Shown: positions 34,859 to 44,120 of the stretch, piece by piece
Layout: each line of letters starts with the position of its first letter
How positions within the stretch are numbered: the first letter of the stretch is position 1
Origin: Vampirovibrio sp041737375
GTDB taxonomy: Bacteria > Cyanobacteriota > Vampirovibrionia > Vampirovibrionales > Vampirovibrionaceae
Direction of reading: 5' to 3'
Length of the DNA: 64,000 nt
Assembly (NCBI RefSeq): GCF_041737375.1
Contig: NZ_JBGSRV010000015.1
Location: 1 to 64,000, forward strand
Notes under the pieces: model-generated
What the model was told of the DNA's origin: nothing
Seen by the model: only the letters and a program-made list of their open reading frames with translations
Databases searched by the model: none
Position numbers and translations under genes: made by a program

Positions 34859-35248
34859 TTAGAGGAGCACATCCTGCAACAACAACGGCTTGGCCAACTC
34901 AAACAGGGCCGCCAGCCGAGACGTATTGCTTAAATGCAAAGCGCCTATCAGGGTTTCAAAGCCCGTTGCTTGCCGATGCGCCGCCTGATCCGCTCGACGC
35001 CCAGCACTCACTCCTACATTGCGGCCCTGACGCACCACTTCCAGCTCCGCATCCGTTAGACAGGGCTTTAAATGATGCAACAAATCCACCTGAGCACTGG
35101 CCTTGGCTCGGCGTACCGTAAAATCGTGCAAATCCTTGGAGTAAGACAAGCCTTGCGCCACCGCCAGTTCTCGCAAAAAAAGCTCAAACACCGCATCGCC
35201 CAAAAAGGCCAAAGCCCGAGCGTGCGGCAGTCCGGCAAATTCAGACAC
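34859..35248 (-). CDS. mrnC: Mini-ribonuclease III
   Basis: Mini-III is an RNase III-like enzyme without the dsRNA-binding domain; in Bacillus it matures 23S rRNA. The catalytic signature is ALAFLGDAVFELFLRE, and the C-terminal part has RQGRNVGVSAGRR and ATGFETLIGALHL, including the second Glu. The open frame extends to 35332, but a GTG at 35248 gives the normal length (129 residues) and overlaps the end of cysS by 8 bp. The cysS-mrnC order is the same as in Firmicutes and cyanobacteria, supporting both calls. Confidence 0.9.
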   Translation of the reverse strand: MSEFAGLPHARALAFLGDAVFELFLRELAVAQGLSYSKDLHDFTVRRAKASAQVDLLHHLKPCLTDAELEVVRQGRNVGVSAGRRADQAAHRQATGFETLIGALHLSNTSRLAALFELAKPLLLQDVLL

Positions 35249-36806
35249 GAACAATTTCCAGCCCGTCTTTTTCCACGGTGGTGGTGCCGTCTTTGTTATC
35301 CAGCAGTTGATAACCCTGCTCCATAATCTCATTGCGAAGCCGATCCGCTTCTGCCCAGTTTTTCTCGGCTTTGGCGGCTCTACGCTGTCTCACCTGATCG
35401 GCCAGAAGTTTAGCGGGAGAATCAACCACAGCCCCTTCAGCATTCATGCTGCCAAACGCCTGAAGCGGCCCGGTTGTACCCACCAGTTGTGCGCCAAAAT
35501 AGGCCAAATCAAAACCCATCAGAAACATCATGAGCGCAGTGTTTTGAAGCAGCGTTTCATCGTTCAGACTTTCCTCAGAAAACCCCTTGAGCGCCCTGTT
35601 TAGCTCTCCCAGCGCCTGAGAGGTGTTTAAATCTCGTTGCAAAGCCAGGCAAAACTCACCGCCTAAAAACGCTTGTTTGGCCTTGCTATCTACCCCATTC
35701 AAAATATCAAGCAGGTTTACATTCAACTGCACAAATTTCCGCCGAACCCGCACAATCCACTCTTTGCAAGCTTGCAAGGCTTCATCGTTAAAATCCACCG
35801 GCATGCGGTAATGATTGGTCAGCAAAAAATAACGAATGGTATTGGCGTCATAGCGCTCTAATAGTTTTTTAACGGTGGAAAAATTACCCAGACTTTTGGA
35901 CATTTTTTCACCACTGACATTCACAAAGCCGTTATGTAGCCAGTATTTGGCAAATCGGGAATGCTCATCATGCCCCGATAACCCAGACCAGGCCTCGCTT
36001 TGCGCAATTTCATTCTCGTGATGCGGAAAAATCAAATCCGCCCCCCCGGCGTGAATATCAATCTGATCCCCAAACACGGCCTGATTCATGGCGGAACATT
36101 CCATATGCCAACCGGGCCGTCCCCAGCCTTTGGCAGCAGCCTGCCCTTCAGCAGGCCATGGCGATTCCCAGCCATTCGGATCCGAAGGCGAAACCGCCTT
36201 CCACAAGGCAAAATCCAGCGGCGATTCTTTGCCAGCGTCCACTTCCACCCGCGCGCCGGATTTCAAATCATCCAGATGCTTTTTTAAAGCCTCCGGGTTC
36301 TGGGTGCCAAACTTCAACTTTCCATAATCCGCCTTGGCGGAAACCCGAAAGTAAACGCTGCCATCGGCGGTAGGGTAAGCCGCGCCTTTAGCCACCAAGG
36401 TCTGAACGCCTGCCAGCATATGCGAAATATAATGGGTGGCCCGTGGTTCCTCATCCGGCGGCAGCACATTCAAGGCTTTCATATCATCGCTAAAGCTTTG
36501 ATAATTCCGCTCCGCAAGTTCAGCAGGCGTTTCGCCCCGTTCTGTGGCCCGGTTGAGGATTTTATCGTCCACATCGGTCACGTTCCGCACGTATTTCACG
36601 CCGTAACCCGAAAATTTCAGAAAACGATAAAGCACATCCCAGGTAATATAGCAGCGGGCATGGCCCAAATGGGCGTCATCGTAAACCGTGGGACCGCACA
36701 CATACAGCTTCACCTGTTTGCCAGCGGGATCCAGGGGAATAAAGGGTTCTAACGTTCCCGTTAAGGTGTTAAACAGTTGTAAGCCAGGGGAAGAAGACTC
36801 AGCCAT
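35241..36806 (-). CDS. cysS: Cysteinyl-tRNA synthetase
   Basis: It attaches cysteine to tRNA-Cys. The class I motifs are HLGH (HIGH-like, in DDAHLGHARCYI) and KMSKSLGN. The zinc-binding Cys/His set is present (C in YVCGPTVYD, C in WHMECSAMN, and the HAGGADLIFPHHENE segment). The 521-residue length is slightly above the usual 460-490, with an extended C-terminal region. It overlaps mrnC and is 21 bp downstream of the phosphatidyltransferase gene. Conserved motifs make this certain. Confidence 0.97.
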   Translation of the reverse strand: MAESSSPGLQLFNTLTGTLEPFIPLDPAGKQVKLYVCGPTVYDDAHLGHARCYITWDVLYRFLKFSGYGVKYVRNVTDVDDKILNRATERGETPAELAERNYQSFSDDMKALNVLPPDEEPRATHYISHMLAGVQTLVAKGAAYPTADGSVYFRVSAKADYGKLKFGTQNPEALKKHLDDLKSGARVEVDAGKESPLDFALWKAVSPSDPNGWESPWPAEGQAAAKGWGRPGWHMECSAMNQAVFGDQIDIHAGGADLIFPHHENEIAQSEAWSGLSGHDEHSRFAKYWLHNGFVNVSGEKMSKSLGNFSTVKKLLERYDANTIRYFLLTNHYRMPVDFNDEALQACKEWIVRVRRKFVQLNVNLLDILNGVDSKAKQAFLGGEFCLALQRDLNTSQALGELNRALKGFSEESLNDETLLQNTALMMFLMGFDLAYFGAQLVGTTGPLQAFGSMNAEGAVVDSPAKLLADQVRQRRAAKAEKNWAEADRLRNEIMEQGYQLLDNKDGTTTVEKDGLEIVRV

Positions 36807-36827
36807 AAGGGGAAAATATCCTGTTGC

Positions 36828-37445
36828 TTAAGCGGAAGGGGATGCCTTGGTGTCATCCGTCAAAAAACGGCGACCTTCGATTAGTACCGGTAAACCTCGC
36901 ACCACGCAAAAGGCCACGGATACATAGGTGGAAATCAGGCCAACGTTGGTAATATTGGCCGCTACAGTGGGGGGAAATCCGGGGGTGTGGCCCAGAATTA
37001 AAAAAGCGAAAGCCGCCGCCTTGGCCACCGCATAGGTGGTACGACTGAAATTGGAGCTAACCAACAACCCGCCCAGCTTGCTTTGCTGCATGCTGGATTG
37101 TCCAAACGCTGTAAATCCTTGCTCCAGAGCCATGGCCCGCAGACCATCCACAATAATGCCACGCACAATCACCACCAACGGCACCCACAGGGGCAACCAT
37201 CCCAGTGCCAAAAAAGCGACCCAATAAATCTGCTCTACAATGCGATCGCCCAAAATATCAATTACCGCCCCCAGCTTAGAGGATTCGTTCAACTTGCGGG
37301 CCAGATAACCATCCAGGGCGTCCATGGCAATTACCGCAATGGTTAGCGCAAAACAGGCCAGATAAACGGCCTGAGTGTGTATAAATAGAAGCGAAATGAC
37401 CAGCAGACCCAACAGGGTACGGATCAAGGAAACCAGATTTGCCAT
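36828..37445 (-). CDS. pgsA: CDP-alcohol phosphatidyltransferase, probably PgsA
   Basis: It transfers a CDP-activated phosphatidyl group to an alcohol; CDP-diacylglycerol plus glycerol-3-phosphate is the likely substrate pair. The family signature DG-x2-AR-x8-G-x3-D-x3-D is visible as DGYLARKLNESSKLGAVIDILGD, near residues 44-66. The protein has about five membrane helices and 205 residues, near PgsA length (180-200). The head-group alcohol cannot be settled by sequence, so PgsA is a best guess. It lies between glgA and cysS on the same strand. Confidence 0.85.
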   Translation of the reverse strand: MANLVSLIRTLLGLLVISLLFIHTQAVYLACFALTIAVIAMDALDGYLARKLNESSKLGAVIDILGDRIVEQIYWVAFLALGWLPLWVPLVVIVRGIIVDGLRAMALEQGFTAFGQSSMQQSKLGGLLVSSNFSRTTYAVAKAAAFAFLILGHTPGFPPTVAANITNVGLISTYVSVAFCVVRGLPVLIEGRRFLTDDTKASPSA

Positions 37446-37551
37446 GAGGTTATTTTATACTACCCCCATCGCTTTTAAAAGCAGGTGAACCCGCCGTGGG
37501 CAAAATTTAAAGGGAGGCCAGCCAAAGCACGATAAAGCATTGAAAGCCGGT

Positions 37552-38952
37552 TTAAGCCGAGATCGGCGCCGGGTGGGTTAAATGAGCGTACAAGGTTTTG
37601 TAAGCCTCAGCGCTGGGCTTCCAGCTATGATCTTCATCCATGCCACGCCCCACTAACTCCGGCCAAACGGCGTTGTTGTGATAGTAATCAATGGCCGCCT
37701 GCACGGTTTCTTTCAGTTTAGCGGCGCTGTACTCGGCAAATTTGAAGCCATTACCACGATGCGGCTGGTTGCGTACATCGGTAATGGTATCCACCAAACC
37801 ACCTACGCCACGCACAATGGGCACCGTGCCGTAGCGCAAGGAAATCAACTGCCCCAGTCCGCAAGGCTCAAAGGCACTGGGCATCATAAACATATCGCAG
37901 CCCGCATAAATTTTTTGGGCCAAAGCCGTGTTAAAGCCAATAAACGTGCGAATGTTCTGAGACTTGGTGTTCAGCCCCTTCAGGGCCTCTTCCATTTTAG
38001 GATCGCCGGTGCCCAACAAAACCCACTGGGGCTTGCTGGCCTGCTCATCCATTTCCTTCATTGCCTGTAACAGAATATCCAGACCCTTTTGCTCTGCCAG
38101 GCGACCGATAAAGCCAATGAGAGGGGCGCCCGGAACAACCGGCAGACCCATTTCAACCTGTAGAGCCTCTTTACACTGTTTTTTTCCTTCCGCAAAGTTG
38201 CTGCGGTTGTATTTAGTGGTAATAAAGGCATCCGCTTCCGGGTTGTAAAGTTCGGTATCAATACCATTTAAAATGCCAGACACCTTGTGGGCGTACTCCC
38301 GAATCACCGGGTCCAGCTTGGCCCCAAACTCGGGGGTCTGGATTTCCTGAGCGTAAGTGGGAGAAACCGTAGTCACCGCATCGGCCTTCAAAATGCCTTC
38401 TTTCAACCAGTTAATCTCCCCGAATTCACCCTGATAATTCAGGTTATGAATGGTCAGCACCGACTGGGTGCGGGAAAAATACTGATCATAAGGCCGGATA
38501 TCGGCCAAAGTGGTGGCCACCGAAGCGGTATGCCAGTCATGAACATGCAAAATATCCGGGCGATAGTTAACCCGCCGCAGCAATTCAAATACGGCCTGGC
38601 TCAACACCAAAAAGCCTTCCAGCTCCCATTCCGGCTGCCCGTAGGGATAAACCTGCTTGCGAGAGCCAAATAAATCGTAATTATCTACAAAGTAAATCAC
38701 CACCTCACTGCGAGGCAGTAACCCCTTCCAGATGGTAATGGGGTAAGCCTTGCCGTGAAACTGAACCTCAAAGCTGATATCTGTTTTTTGCAGTTGATGC
38801 GCCTCAGCATCCACCAGCCCATACAGGGGGGTGATGATCACGGCTTGCGTGTCTTGCTCGGCGATGGCTCTGGGCAAACTACCCAGCACATCTCCCAAGC
38901 CACCAGCCTGAGAAAAAGGCGCGACTTCCGCTGAACAAAATACAACTTTCAT
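37552..38952 (-). CDS. glgA: Glycogen synthase
   Basis: GlgA elongates alpha-1,4-glucan from ADP-glucose (GT5). The N-terminal substrate loop is SAEVAPFSQAGGLGDVLGSLP, with the K-x-GG-like site, and the C-terminal E-x7-E region is FEPCGLGQLISLRYGTVPIVRGVGGLVDT. The ORF is open to 38976, but ATG 38952 has a G-rich ribosome binding site and yields 466 residues, as expected (about 470). No other glycogen genes are nearby. It points to a carbon reserve. Confidence 0.95.
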   Translation of the reverse strand: MKVVFCSAEVAPFSQAGGLGDVLGSLPRAIAEQDTQAVIITPLYGLVDAEAHQLQKTDISFEVQFHGKAYPITIWKGLLPRSEVVIYFVDNYDLFGSRKQVYPYGQPEWELEGFLVLSQAVFELLRRVNYRPDILHVHDWHTASVATTLADIRPYDQYFSRTQSVLTIHNLNYQGEFGEINWLKEGILKADAVTTVSPTYAQEIQTPEFGAKLDPVIREYAHKVSGILNGIDTELYNPEADAFITTKYNRSNFAEGKKQCKEALQVEMGLPVVPGAPLIGFIGRLAEQKGLDILLQAMKEMDEQASKPQWVLLGTGDPKMEEALKGLNTKSQNIRTFIGFNTALAQKIYAGCDMFMMPSAFEPCGLGQLISLRYGTVPIVRGVGGLVDTITDVRNQPHRGNGFKFAEYSAAKLKETVQAAIDYYHNNAVWPELVGRGMDEDHSWKPSAEAYKTLYAHLTHPAPISA

Positions 38953-39032
38953 GTTGGGCGACCCCCCAATGAACAATATGTAGGCCCGTTATATGCCAAA
39001 CACACCCCTTGAGCTACTACCCAAGCGGAGAG

Positions 39033-39443
39033 CTAGCCTTCTTTTTGCTCGTCGGCGGTAACGGCAACCTTGGTGATACCCGCCGTCTGAGCGGCATCCA
39101 TGGCACGGGTCAAGGACTCATGGGTGGCCTCAGGGTTGGTGCTAATAATCAACCCGTCGGGCTTATCGCCTTTTAATTCTTTAAACTTGGTAATCAAAGC
39201 CATCGGCGATACGTTGGCCCCGGCAATGGAATACTGGCCTGAGGCGTCAATGGAAAGCTGAATGGTTTTAGGCTCTTCCTTGGTTTCCTGGGAAGGCCCC
39301 GTGGAAGGCACCGCCACTTTCAGGCCCTTGGTATCCAGCATGGGCGCAACCACCATCATAATAATCAGCAACACCAAAAAGATGTCGGTGAGCGGCGTGA
39401 TGTTGATTTCGTTGAAAACCTGCTTACGATTACCGCCTCGCAT
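39033..39443 (-). CDS. exbD: ExbD/TolR-family biopolymer transport protein
   Basis: A single N-terminal membrane helix carries the essential Asp in TDIFLVLLIIMMVVAP, followed by a small periplasmic domain (IQLSIDASGQYSIAGANVSP). The 136-residue length is normal. ExbD works with ExbB as the proton-driven motor that powers TonB. It is separated by 1 bp from a second exbD, so the two were probably duplicated; the N-terminal 30 residues are nearly identical. It is last in the tonB operon. Confidence 0.93.
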   Translation of the reverse strand: MRGGNRKQVFNEINITPLTDIFLVLLIIMMVVAPMLDTKGLKVAVPSTGPSQETKEEPKTIQLSIDASGQYSIAGANVSPMALITKFKELKGDKPDGLIISTNPEATHESLTRAMDAAQTAGITKVAVTADEQKEG

Positions 39444-39444
39444 G

Positions 39445-39978
39445 TTACGCCCCTCCTTGTGGAACGGGTTTGGCCATCGACGTATCGGGCGCCGCGTCAG
39501 GTTGTTTCAATTCATCCTGACGAGCCGCCGCCAAAGGCTCACCGGCAACCGTAACCTTGGTAAATCCAGCGTCACGGGCCGCTTCAAAAATTTTAAGCAC
39601 CTGTCCGCTTTTGGTGGCCTTGTCCGCACGAATAATCAGGTTTTTCTCCGCAGGTTGATCCGCTTCGCCTTCGCCCGATTTTTGATCGCCGCCGGTGTTG
39701 GCTACCAATTGGGCTTCCTGAGTTTTCAAGGTTTCTGTTAACTGTTCTGGCGTAGTGGGCTGGCCTTGCACATAAATCTCGCCCCCGCTGGCCACTTCCA
39801 CAGTCAGCTTGTTTTGCTCAACCGGGCCGCCACTGGCAAGTGAAGGCGGCTTAATATCCTTACGGGCCTGCTGCATCATAGGGGCAACCACCATCATAAT
39901 AATCAGCAACACCAAAAAGATATCGGTAAGGGGGGTGATGTTAATGTCGTTAAACACCTGTCTAGCGCCGGTTTTCAT
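39445..39978 (-). CDS. exbD: ExbD/TolR-family biopolymer transport protein, long form
   Basis: It has the same N-terminal helix with FNDINITPLTDIFLVLLIIMMV and an Asp in the pore position, and a periplasmic domain with ~40 extra residues (a Gln/Gly/Glu-rich insert near 92-110) and an acidic, Pro-rich C-terminus. The 177-residue product is longer than usual. The two ExbDs may form a hetero-dimer in the motor, as is known for some ExbD/TolR pairs; that is inferred here. The ATG is 25 bp from the exbB stop. Confidence 0.92.
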   Translation of the reverse strand: MKTGARQVFNDINITPLTDIFLVLLIIMMVVAPMMQQARKDIKPPSLASGGPVEQNKLTVEVASGGEIYVQGQPTTPEQLTETLKTQEAQLVANTGGDQKSGEGEADQPAEKNLIIRADKATKSGQVLKIFEAARDAGFTKVTVAGEPLAAARQDELKQPDAAPDTSMAKPVPQGGA

Positions 39979-40003
39979 AAGGCCAGTATCCTAATACTTC
40001 TTT

Positions 40004-40681
40004 CTAGTAACCGGGTTGCTGGGTAGGACGACGCTCTTGGCCAGTGGTCACAGCCATGGGGTCACGCTCATCCACAAAACTCAGAAACAACAGTTTCAAC
40101 AACTGAAAATCATCTTCGTAACGGTTTACGATGCTTTGGAAATAGTTGTTCAGGGCCACCGCCAAAATAGCAACGCCCAAACCAAAGGCGGTAGCAATCA
40201 GCGCGGAACCGATACCAAACATAATTTCTGGCGCGCCGCTTTGGCCGCCCGCTTTGGACAAATCGCCAAAGGTCAGCAAAATCCGTACAACGGTGCCAAA
40301 CAGACCCAGGTAAGGGCAAATGGTGGCAATGGTACCCAGAATGGGCAGGTTTTTTTCCAGCTTGCGAGCCGCCAAAGAAGCGGTAATGTCGTAAGAGCGC
40401 TCAAAGCTTTCTGGCTGTTCCGCCAAAACCCGAATACCCTCTTCAGACACTTCCCCGATAATGCCGCCCAGCTGGCCGCTTAGCATTTGGGAATTTTCTA
40501 AACTGCCACGTTGCAGCTCTCGTTGCAAGCGGTGAATGAACTGCACCACGTCACGGGAATTTTTTTTGTAAAAGTAATAGCGCTCAATGGTCACGGCCAC
40601 GGTCAGGACGGAGCATACGAGGATGGGGGCCAGTACCAGCCAGTCGTTAACAATCGCGAACCATAATAAACTAAAATCCAT
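40004..40681 (-). CDS. exbB: ExbB/TolQ/MotA-family proton channel
   Basis: The 225-residue protein has three membrane helices and the MotA/TolQ/ExbB pattern (LPILGTIATICPYLGLFGTVVRILLTF and ALIATAFGLGVAILAVALNNYF). It forms the proton channel that, with ExbD, powers TonB. Length is typical. It follows tonB by 16 bp in a tonB-exbB-exbD-exbD operon. Confidence 0.93.
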   Translation of the reverse strand: MDFSLLWFAIVNDWLVLAPILVCSVLTVAVTIERYYFYKKNSRDVVQFIHRLQRELQRGSLENSQMLSGQLGGIIGEVSEEGIRVLAEQPESFERSYDITASLAARKLEKNLPILGTIATICPYLGLFGTVVRILLTFGDLSKAGGQSGAPEIMFGIGSALIATAFGLGVAILAVALNNYFQSIVNRYEDDFQLLKLLFLSFVDERDPMAVTTGQERRPTQQPGY

Positions 40682-40697
40682 TATTCGGTATCTCCTC

Positions 40698-41858
40698 TTA
40701 CCATTTCAAAGCCTGTTTCGGGTTCTTCGGATTAAGAACATTATAATCAAACGCGAATTCTACCGGAAGTATATCTTCCCTGAACTGCGGAGGCAGTATC
40801 ATAAAGGGCGCTGAGGCATTAACCGCCTGTTTGGCTGATTCATCCGCCTCTGGATCCCCGGACGATTTCTTCACTTCAATTTTAACCACCTTACCATCTC
40901 GGGCGATAAAAAGCATCAAGACCACTTTGCGGCTATCCGCGCCACGAGGGGGCGACCAGTTTCGCTTGATGCGCTTCTCTAAATCGGCCATAAACGGCCC
41001 AAAATCTGCGTCTTCTGCCACATCCACACCGGGAGTCGTCCCTTTGCCTTCCTGTGGATTCCCAAGCGATGCCTCTGCGACGCCACTGCCTGTAAACGTG
41101 GCCCCCGTGGATGCCTGAGAACCGGGATTAGAAGGCGAACCACTGGCAGCAGCCGTGGCCTTTTGGGCTTGAGACGAGGAGGCCGCCTCCTGCGTTTTGG
41201 CCGGTTTGGGAATGGTAGGCAAGCCCGTGGATTTCACCGGGGTTTTATCAGCCGTGGGCTTTTGAACCGGCGGCTTTTGCTGGGGCTGCTGTGTCTTAGG
41301 TGTTGCCTGTTGCGGCGGAACCGGCTCGGCTTGCTTTTTGGGCGGCTCCGATTTTTGAGCGGCGCTGGATTGCGGCGGTTCTTCAACGGCCTTTAAAGGC
41401 TGCCGCTTGTTGGTCTTTCCGCCCGCTCTCTGGTTAAAATTGCCCCTGAATTTGGGGTCATCCGGGCGGGTGGCCTGCGTATCCTTCACCAGCGAAAATT
41501 CCATATCCGGCTTTTTGGCGGAGTGAAACAAATCCCAAACGTTAAATTTCATCACCCAGGAAAGAAAAAGCAGTACCAGCAAAGTAATAACCGCTAAAGC
41601 CACCGGGCCCAGCACGTGGAAAACGGCCGATAAACCCGTGGCTCGTTTCATGGAAAGCGCGTCCAGCCGCTCCTCGGTACCCACAAGGCTAATGCCCTTG
41701 CGGTATCTAGCCTGCAAAGCCTCTCTGGATATAGAGGGGGACATACCCGTGGATATGGCCTGTTCCGGCTTTTGAGCCATCCCGTTTTTTACGCCCTTTT
41801 GCCCCGCTTCCCCGCTTTGGGCAGGCGATTTAAAAACAGGTTTTTCTGGCTGGGACAT
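40698..41858 (-). CDS. tonB: TonB/TolA-like energy transducer
   Basis: A cytoplasmic tail (residues 1-80) and one membrane helix (FHVLGPVALAVITLLVLLFLSW) lead to a Pro/Lys/Gln-rich periplasmic spacer and a C-terminal TonB/TolA domain (FGPFMADLEKRIKRNWSPP ... VVKIEVKKSSGDPEADESAKQAV). TonB transmits the ExbBD motor energy to outer-membrane transporters. The 386-residue length is long, mainly due to the spacer. The C-terminal domain closely matches the partial gene at the right edge of the window. It heads the operon with exbB. Confidence 0.9.
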   Translation of the reverse strand: MSQPEKPVFKSPAQSGEAGQKGVKNGMAQKPEQAISTGMSPSISREALQARYRKGISLVGTEERLDALSMKRATGLSAVFHVLGPVALAVITLLVLLFLSWVMKFNVWDLFHSAKKPDMEFSLVKDTQATRPDDPKFRGNFNQRAGGKTNKRQPLKAVEEPPQSSAAQKSEPPKKQAEPVPPQQATPKTQQPQQKPPVQKPTADKTPVKSTGLPTIPKPAKTQEAASSSQAQKATAAASGSPSNPGSQASTGATFTGSGVAEASLGNPQEGKGTTPGVDVAEDADFGPFMADLEKRIKRNWSPPRGADSRKVVLMLFIARDGKVVKIEVKKSSGDPEADESAKQAVNASAPFMILPPQFREDILPVEFAFDYNVLNPKNPKQALKW

Positions 41859-41980
41859 GGTTCCTATCTCATCTTTGGCAAACGGATGGCTAAATTTATA
41901 AAACCAACAATCTGGTATTTTCCAGCTAACTCATGAGAAACGGCGAAGCAAGCAGGATTGCCTCGCCGTTTCTATCAGTG

Positions 41981-43021
41981 CTAATTTCCGTAATAGTTGG
42001 TATAGGGCTGCTGGTTTTGAGGCGCAGTGTTATTGTTAGGCTGATAATACTGAAAGCCTTGACCTTGGCCCTGATCCTGCTGAGGTTGAGCGTAGCCAGA
42101 AGCGCCCATACCCATAGAGGCGGGGGATGTGGTTAATGGTTGATCCAGCACGATATTAAGCGGGGTTCCTGAATCCAGCACCGCAGCCGTTCCTTTTTGG
42201 AAAGCGGAGCCTAAAGCCCCCATGCCTGCCCCCAAGGCCGTACCATAAATGGCCCCACGACCAACCCCGCCGCCCGACAAAGGCCCCATTGCGGTTCCCA
42301 GAGCGGCCCCCAAGCCAGCGCCCACACCCGTGGTCACTGCGGCCCGGCCAAAGCGTCCGGCGGTAGAGCCGCCTCGAATGATACCGGAGCCATCTTCGGT
42401 TTGAATTTTAGCGGACAACGGCACCCGTTGGCCATTGGGTAGCGTGGCAGAGGTAAAGCGAATATCCAGCTCCCCATTTTTGCCACTGCGTCCGGCGGCT
42501 TTCACCATCACCACTTGCCCTTCCATCTGGCTGCCAGCGGGCAGAATAACATTGCCCCCCGAGGCGATGGGCGAGCCCAGCGTGGCGTTAAAACGATCGC
42601 CTACCCGTGCGAAATCACTGGAAACAGGACTGGCCAGCGTGGCCGAAACCACGGTGCCCGGAGGGGCCGTCATGACATACCCTTGCAGCGGAGGCTGCTG
42701 ACCGTAAGACTGATTGTTGTTATAAGGGGCATAGGATGGCTGTTGTGGTTGCTGGCTTTGGCCATAAGGCTGATAACCCGTATTGGGCGTACTACTGTAG
42801 GTATTGTTGTAACTGGGACTGGGGTTACTGCCGTAATTGGTAAAGCCCCCGGTTTGATAATCGGAATTTTGCATGGGAGGCAGGCTTTGACTAATTTGCG
42901 CCACGGGTTTTGGCGTAAACTCAGCAGCGTAACCAAAGGGCGCCTCAGGTGCCGCCAGCGCGAAACCTGAAAATGAAACAAAAAACGCCAAAGAAAGGGC
43001 AATCTGCCGGGATAGCTTCAC
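41981..43021 (-). CDS. Secreted Gly-rich protein of unknown function
   Basis: The 346-residue product has a clear signal peptide (KLSRQIALSLAFFVSFSGFALA, cleaved after AAP). A Tyr/Pro/Gln/Asn-rich segment follows, then a beta-rich domain (TVVSATLASPVSSDFARVGDRF ... VILPAGSQMEGQVVM) reminiscent of VirB10/TrbI-like periplasmic folds, and a Gly-zipper region (TTGVGAGLGAALGTAMG ... GTALGAGMGALG) ending before SGTPLNIVLDQPL. It could line the outer membrane. It precedes tonB by 122 bp on the same strand, so it may belong to that operon. Function is not known. Confidence 0.7.
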   Translation of the reverse strand: MKLSRQIALSLAFFVSFSGFALAAPEAPFGYAAEFTPKPVAQISQSLPPMQNSDYQTGGFTNYGSNPSPSYNNTYSSTPNTGYQPYGQSQQPQQPSYAPYNNNQSYGQQPPLQGYVMTAPPGTVVSATLASPVSSDFARVGDRFNATLGSPIASGGNVILPAGSQMEGQVVMVKAAGRSGKNGELDIRFTSATLPNGQRVPLSAKIQTEDGSGIIRGGSTAGRFGRAAVTTGVGAGLGAALGTAMGPLSGGGVGRGAIYGTALGAGMGALGSAFQKGTAAVLDSGTPLNIVLDQPLTTSPASMGMGASGYAQPQQDQGQGQGFQYYQPNNNTAPQNQQPYTNYYGN

Positions 43022-43226
43022 CTGAAATCTCCTTAAAATATGATAAAAACCTGCAAAGGTTCATTCTGCGACAAGCTCAAAACCATGACACTCATGACTA
43101 GCCTGAGTGTGGAATGTTCCAATTATACAACGCCTAATGGAGGCACATGCCCAAGAATTCTGTAATAATAACGATGATAAAACGGTCGTTTTGTTTTTAG
43201 ACCCTTGATTGGTTGGATGATACAGA

Positions 43227-43970
43227 ATGGGCAATCTCCCCCCTACAGCATTTGATAGCATGATGCAACAGCTTGGCACTTTACCCCTGTGGGTCAAGCA
43301 GGTCATTTATGCCCAATTTCGGCATGAGCTGGAAGCGACCTTATCCAAAGCCACTTTGGAAGCCTTTGGCCCTGAGCATACCCTGCAGCTCTGGATTCCA
43401 GAAATTACCCGGCAAGGCGTTCAAGAGCTGGAAAAACCGACCGGTCAGCTGGAACAAGGTATGCTCAGGCTGCTGCATTTAACCCGCTTTCATAAAAATG
43501 TGTTAAGCATCACCATTATGAACAACTGGAGTTTGGAGCAGTCCTCTATTTTCATATCGCAAGCCATTGAAAAAGAGTTTATTTCTCCGCCCATGTCCAT
43601 GGTGATTGCGGGAACCGTTGACTATCTGGCTGGCCGAACCCGCTTGGGCGAGTATTTGGTTCAAATTAACCGTTTAACCATTGAACAGCTGGATCAGGCC
43701 CTGAGAACCCAGCGAGCCATTGCGGAAGCCATGGGCGAGCGTACCGGAATCGCCAATGTGCTGATTAACCTGGGCTACATTAAAAAAGAAGACAGCGAAG
43801 CCATTCTATTTTTAAAAGAAGAGAGCAAAAAACCGTTTCCCGGTATTCAGGGCGGGCTTCCCGCTGGCGGAAACGAAGCCTTGGTGCGCTTACAAGGCCA
43901 GCTTCAACAGGCCATGAATCGCATTAAAGAATTAGAAACCGCCAATTACCAGCTTCAAAAAAAAGTTTAA
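43227..43970 (+). CDS. Stand-alone MshEN-like domain protein
   Basis: The first ~145 residues are not recognised (alpha-helical, with Trp/Phe/Leu). Residues ~150-205 have the pattern LGEYLVQINRLTIEQLDQALRTQRA ... NVLINLGYIKKED, typical of the N-terminal domain of type II/IV secretion ATPases (GspE_N/MshEN), which can bind c-di-GMP. No ATPase domain follows: the protein ends in a short coiled coil. It could be a c-di-GMP receptor or an accessory factor for type IV pili. The ribosome binding site before the ATG is weak, and ATG 43260 is an alternative start. Confidence 0.65.
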   Translation: MGNLPPTAFDSMMQQLGTLPLWVKQVIYAQFRHELEATLSKATLEAFGPEHTLQLWIPEITRQGVQELEKPTGQLEQGMLRLLHLTRFHKNVLSITIMNNWSLEQSSIFISQAIEKEFISPPMSMVIAGTVDYLAGRTRLGEYLVQINRLTIEQLDQALRTQRAIAEAMGERTGIANVLINLGYIKKEDSEAILFLKEESKKPFPGIQGGLPAGGNEALVRLQGQLQQAMNRIKELETANYQLQKKV

Positions 43971-44080
43971 CGAGCCTCCCGACAGTTACCACTGTTAGCC
44001 CCTTGCCTGAACCCAAACGCTAAAGCCGTTAGCACAAAATACCCTTTCCATGTTTTTATGCTGGTACGGGACAAATAGGG

Positions 44081-44120
44081 ACGTTTAAACCAGGGACATT
44101 GTGTTTAAACAGGGGATATT
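44081..44120 (+). repeat. Tandem 20-bp repeat with GTTTAAAC and GGGACA words
   Basis: Two adjacent 20-bp copies (44081-44100 and 44101-44120) share GTTTAAAC and then CAGGGACATT or AGGGGATATT. GGGACA also occurs just before (about 44069) and at about 44162, 20 bp before the start of the next gene. The repeats lie upstream of a small coiled-coil gene and may be binding sites for a regulator. Confidence 0.5.

Noticed and set aside
44081..44120. Repeat array considered as a CRISPR array
   Set aside because: Only two imperfect 20-bp copies without spacers, and no cas genes in the window.
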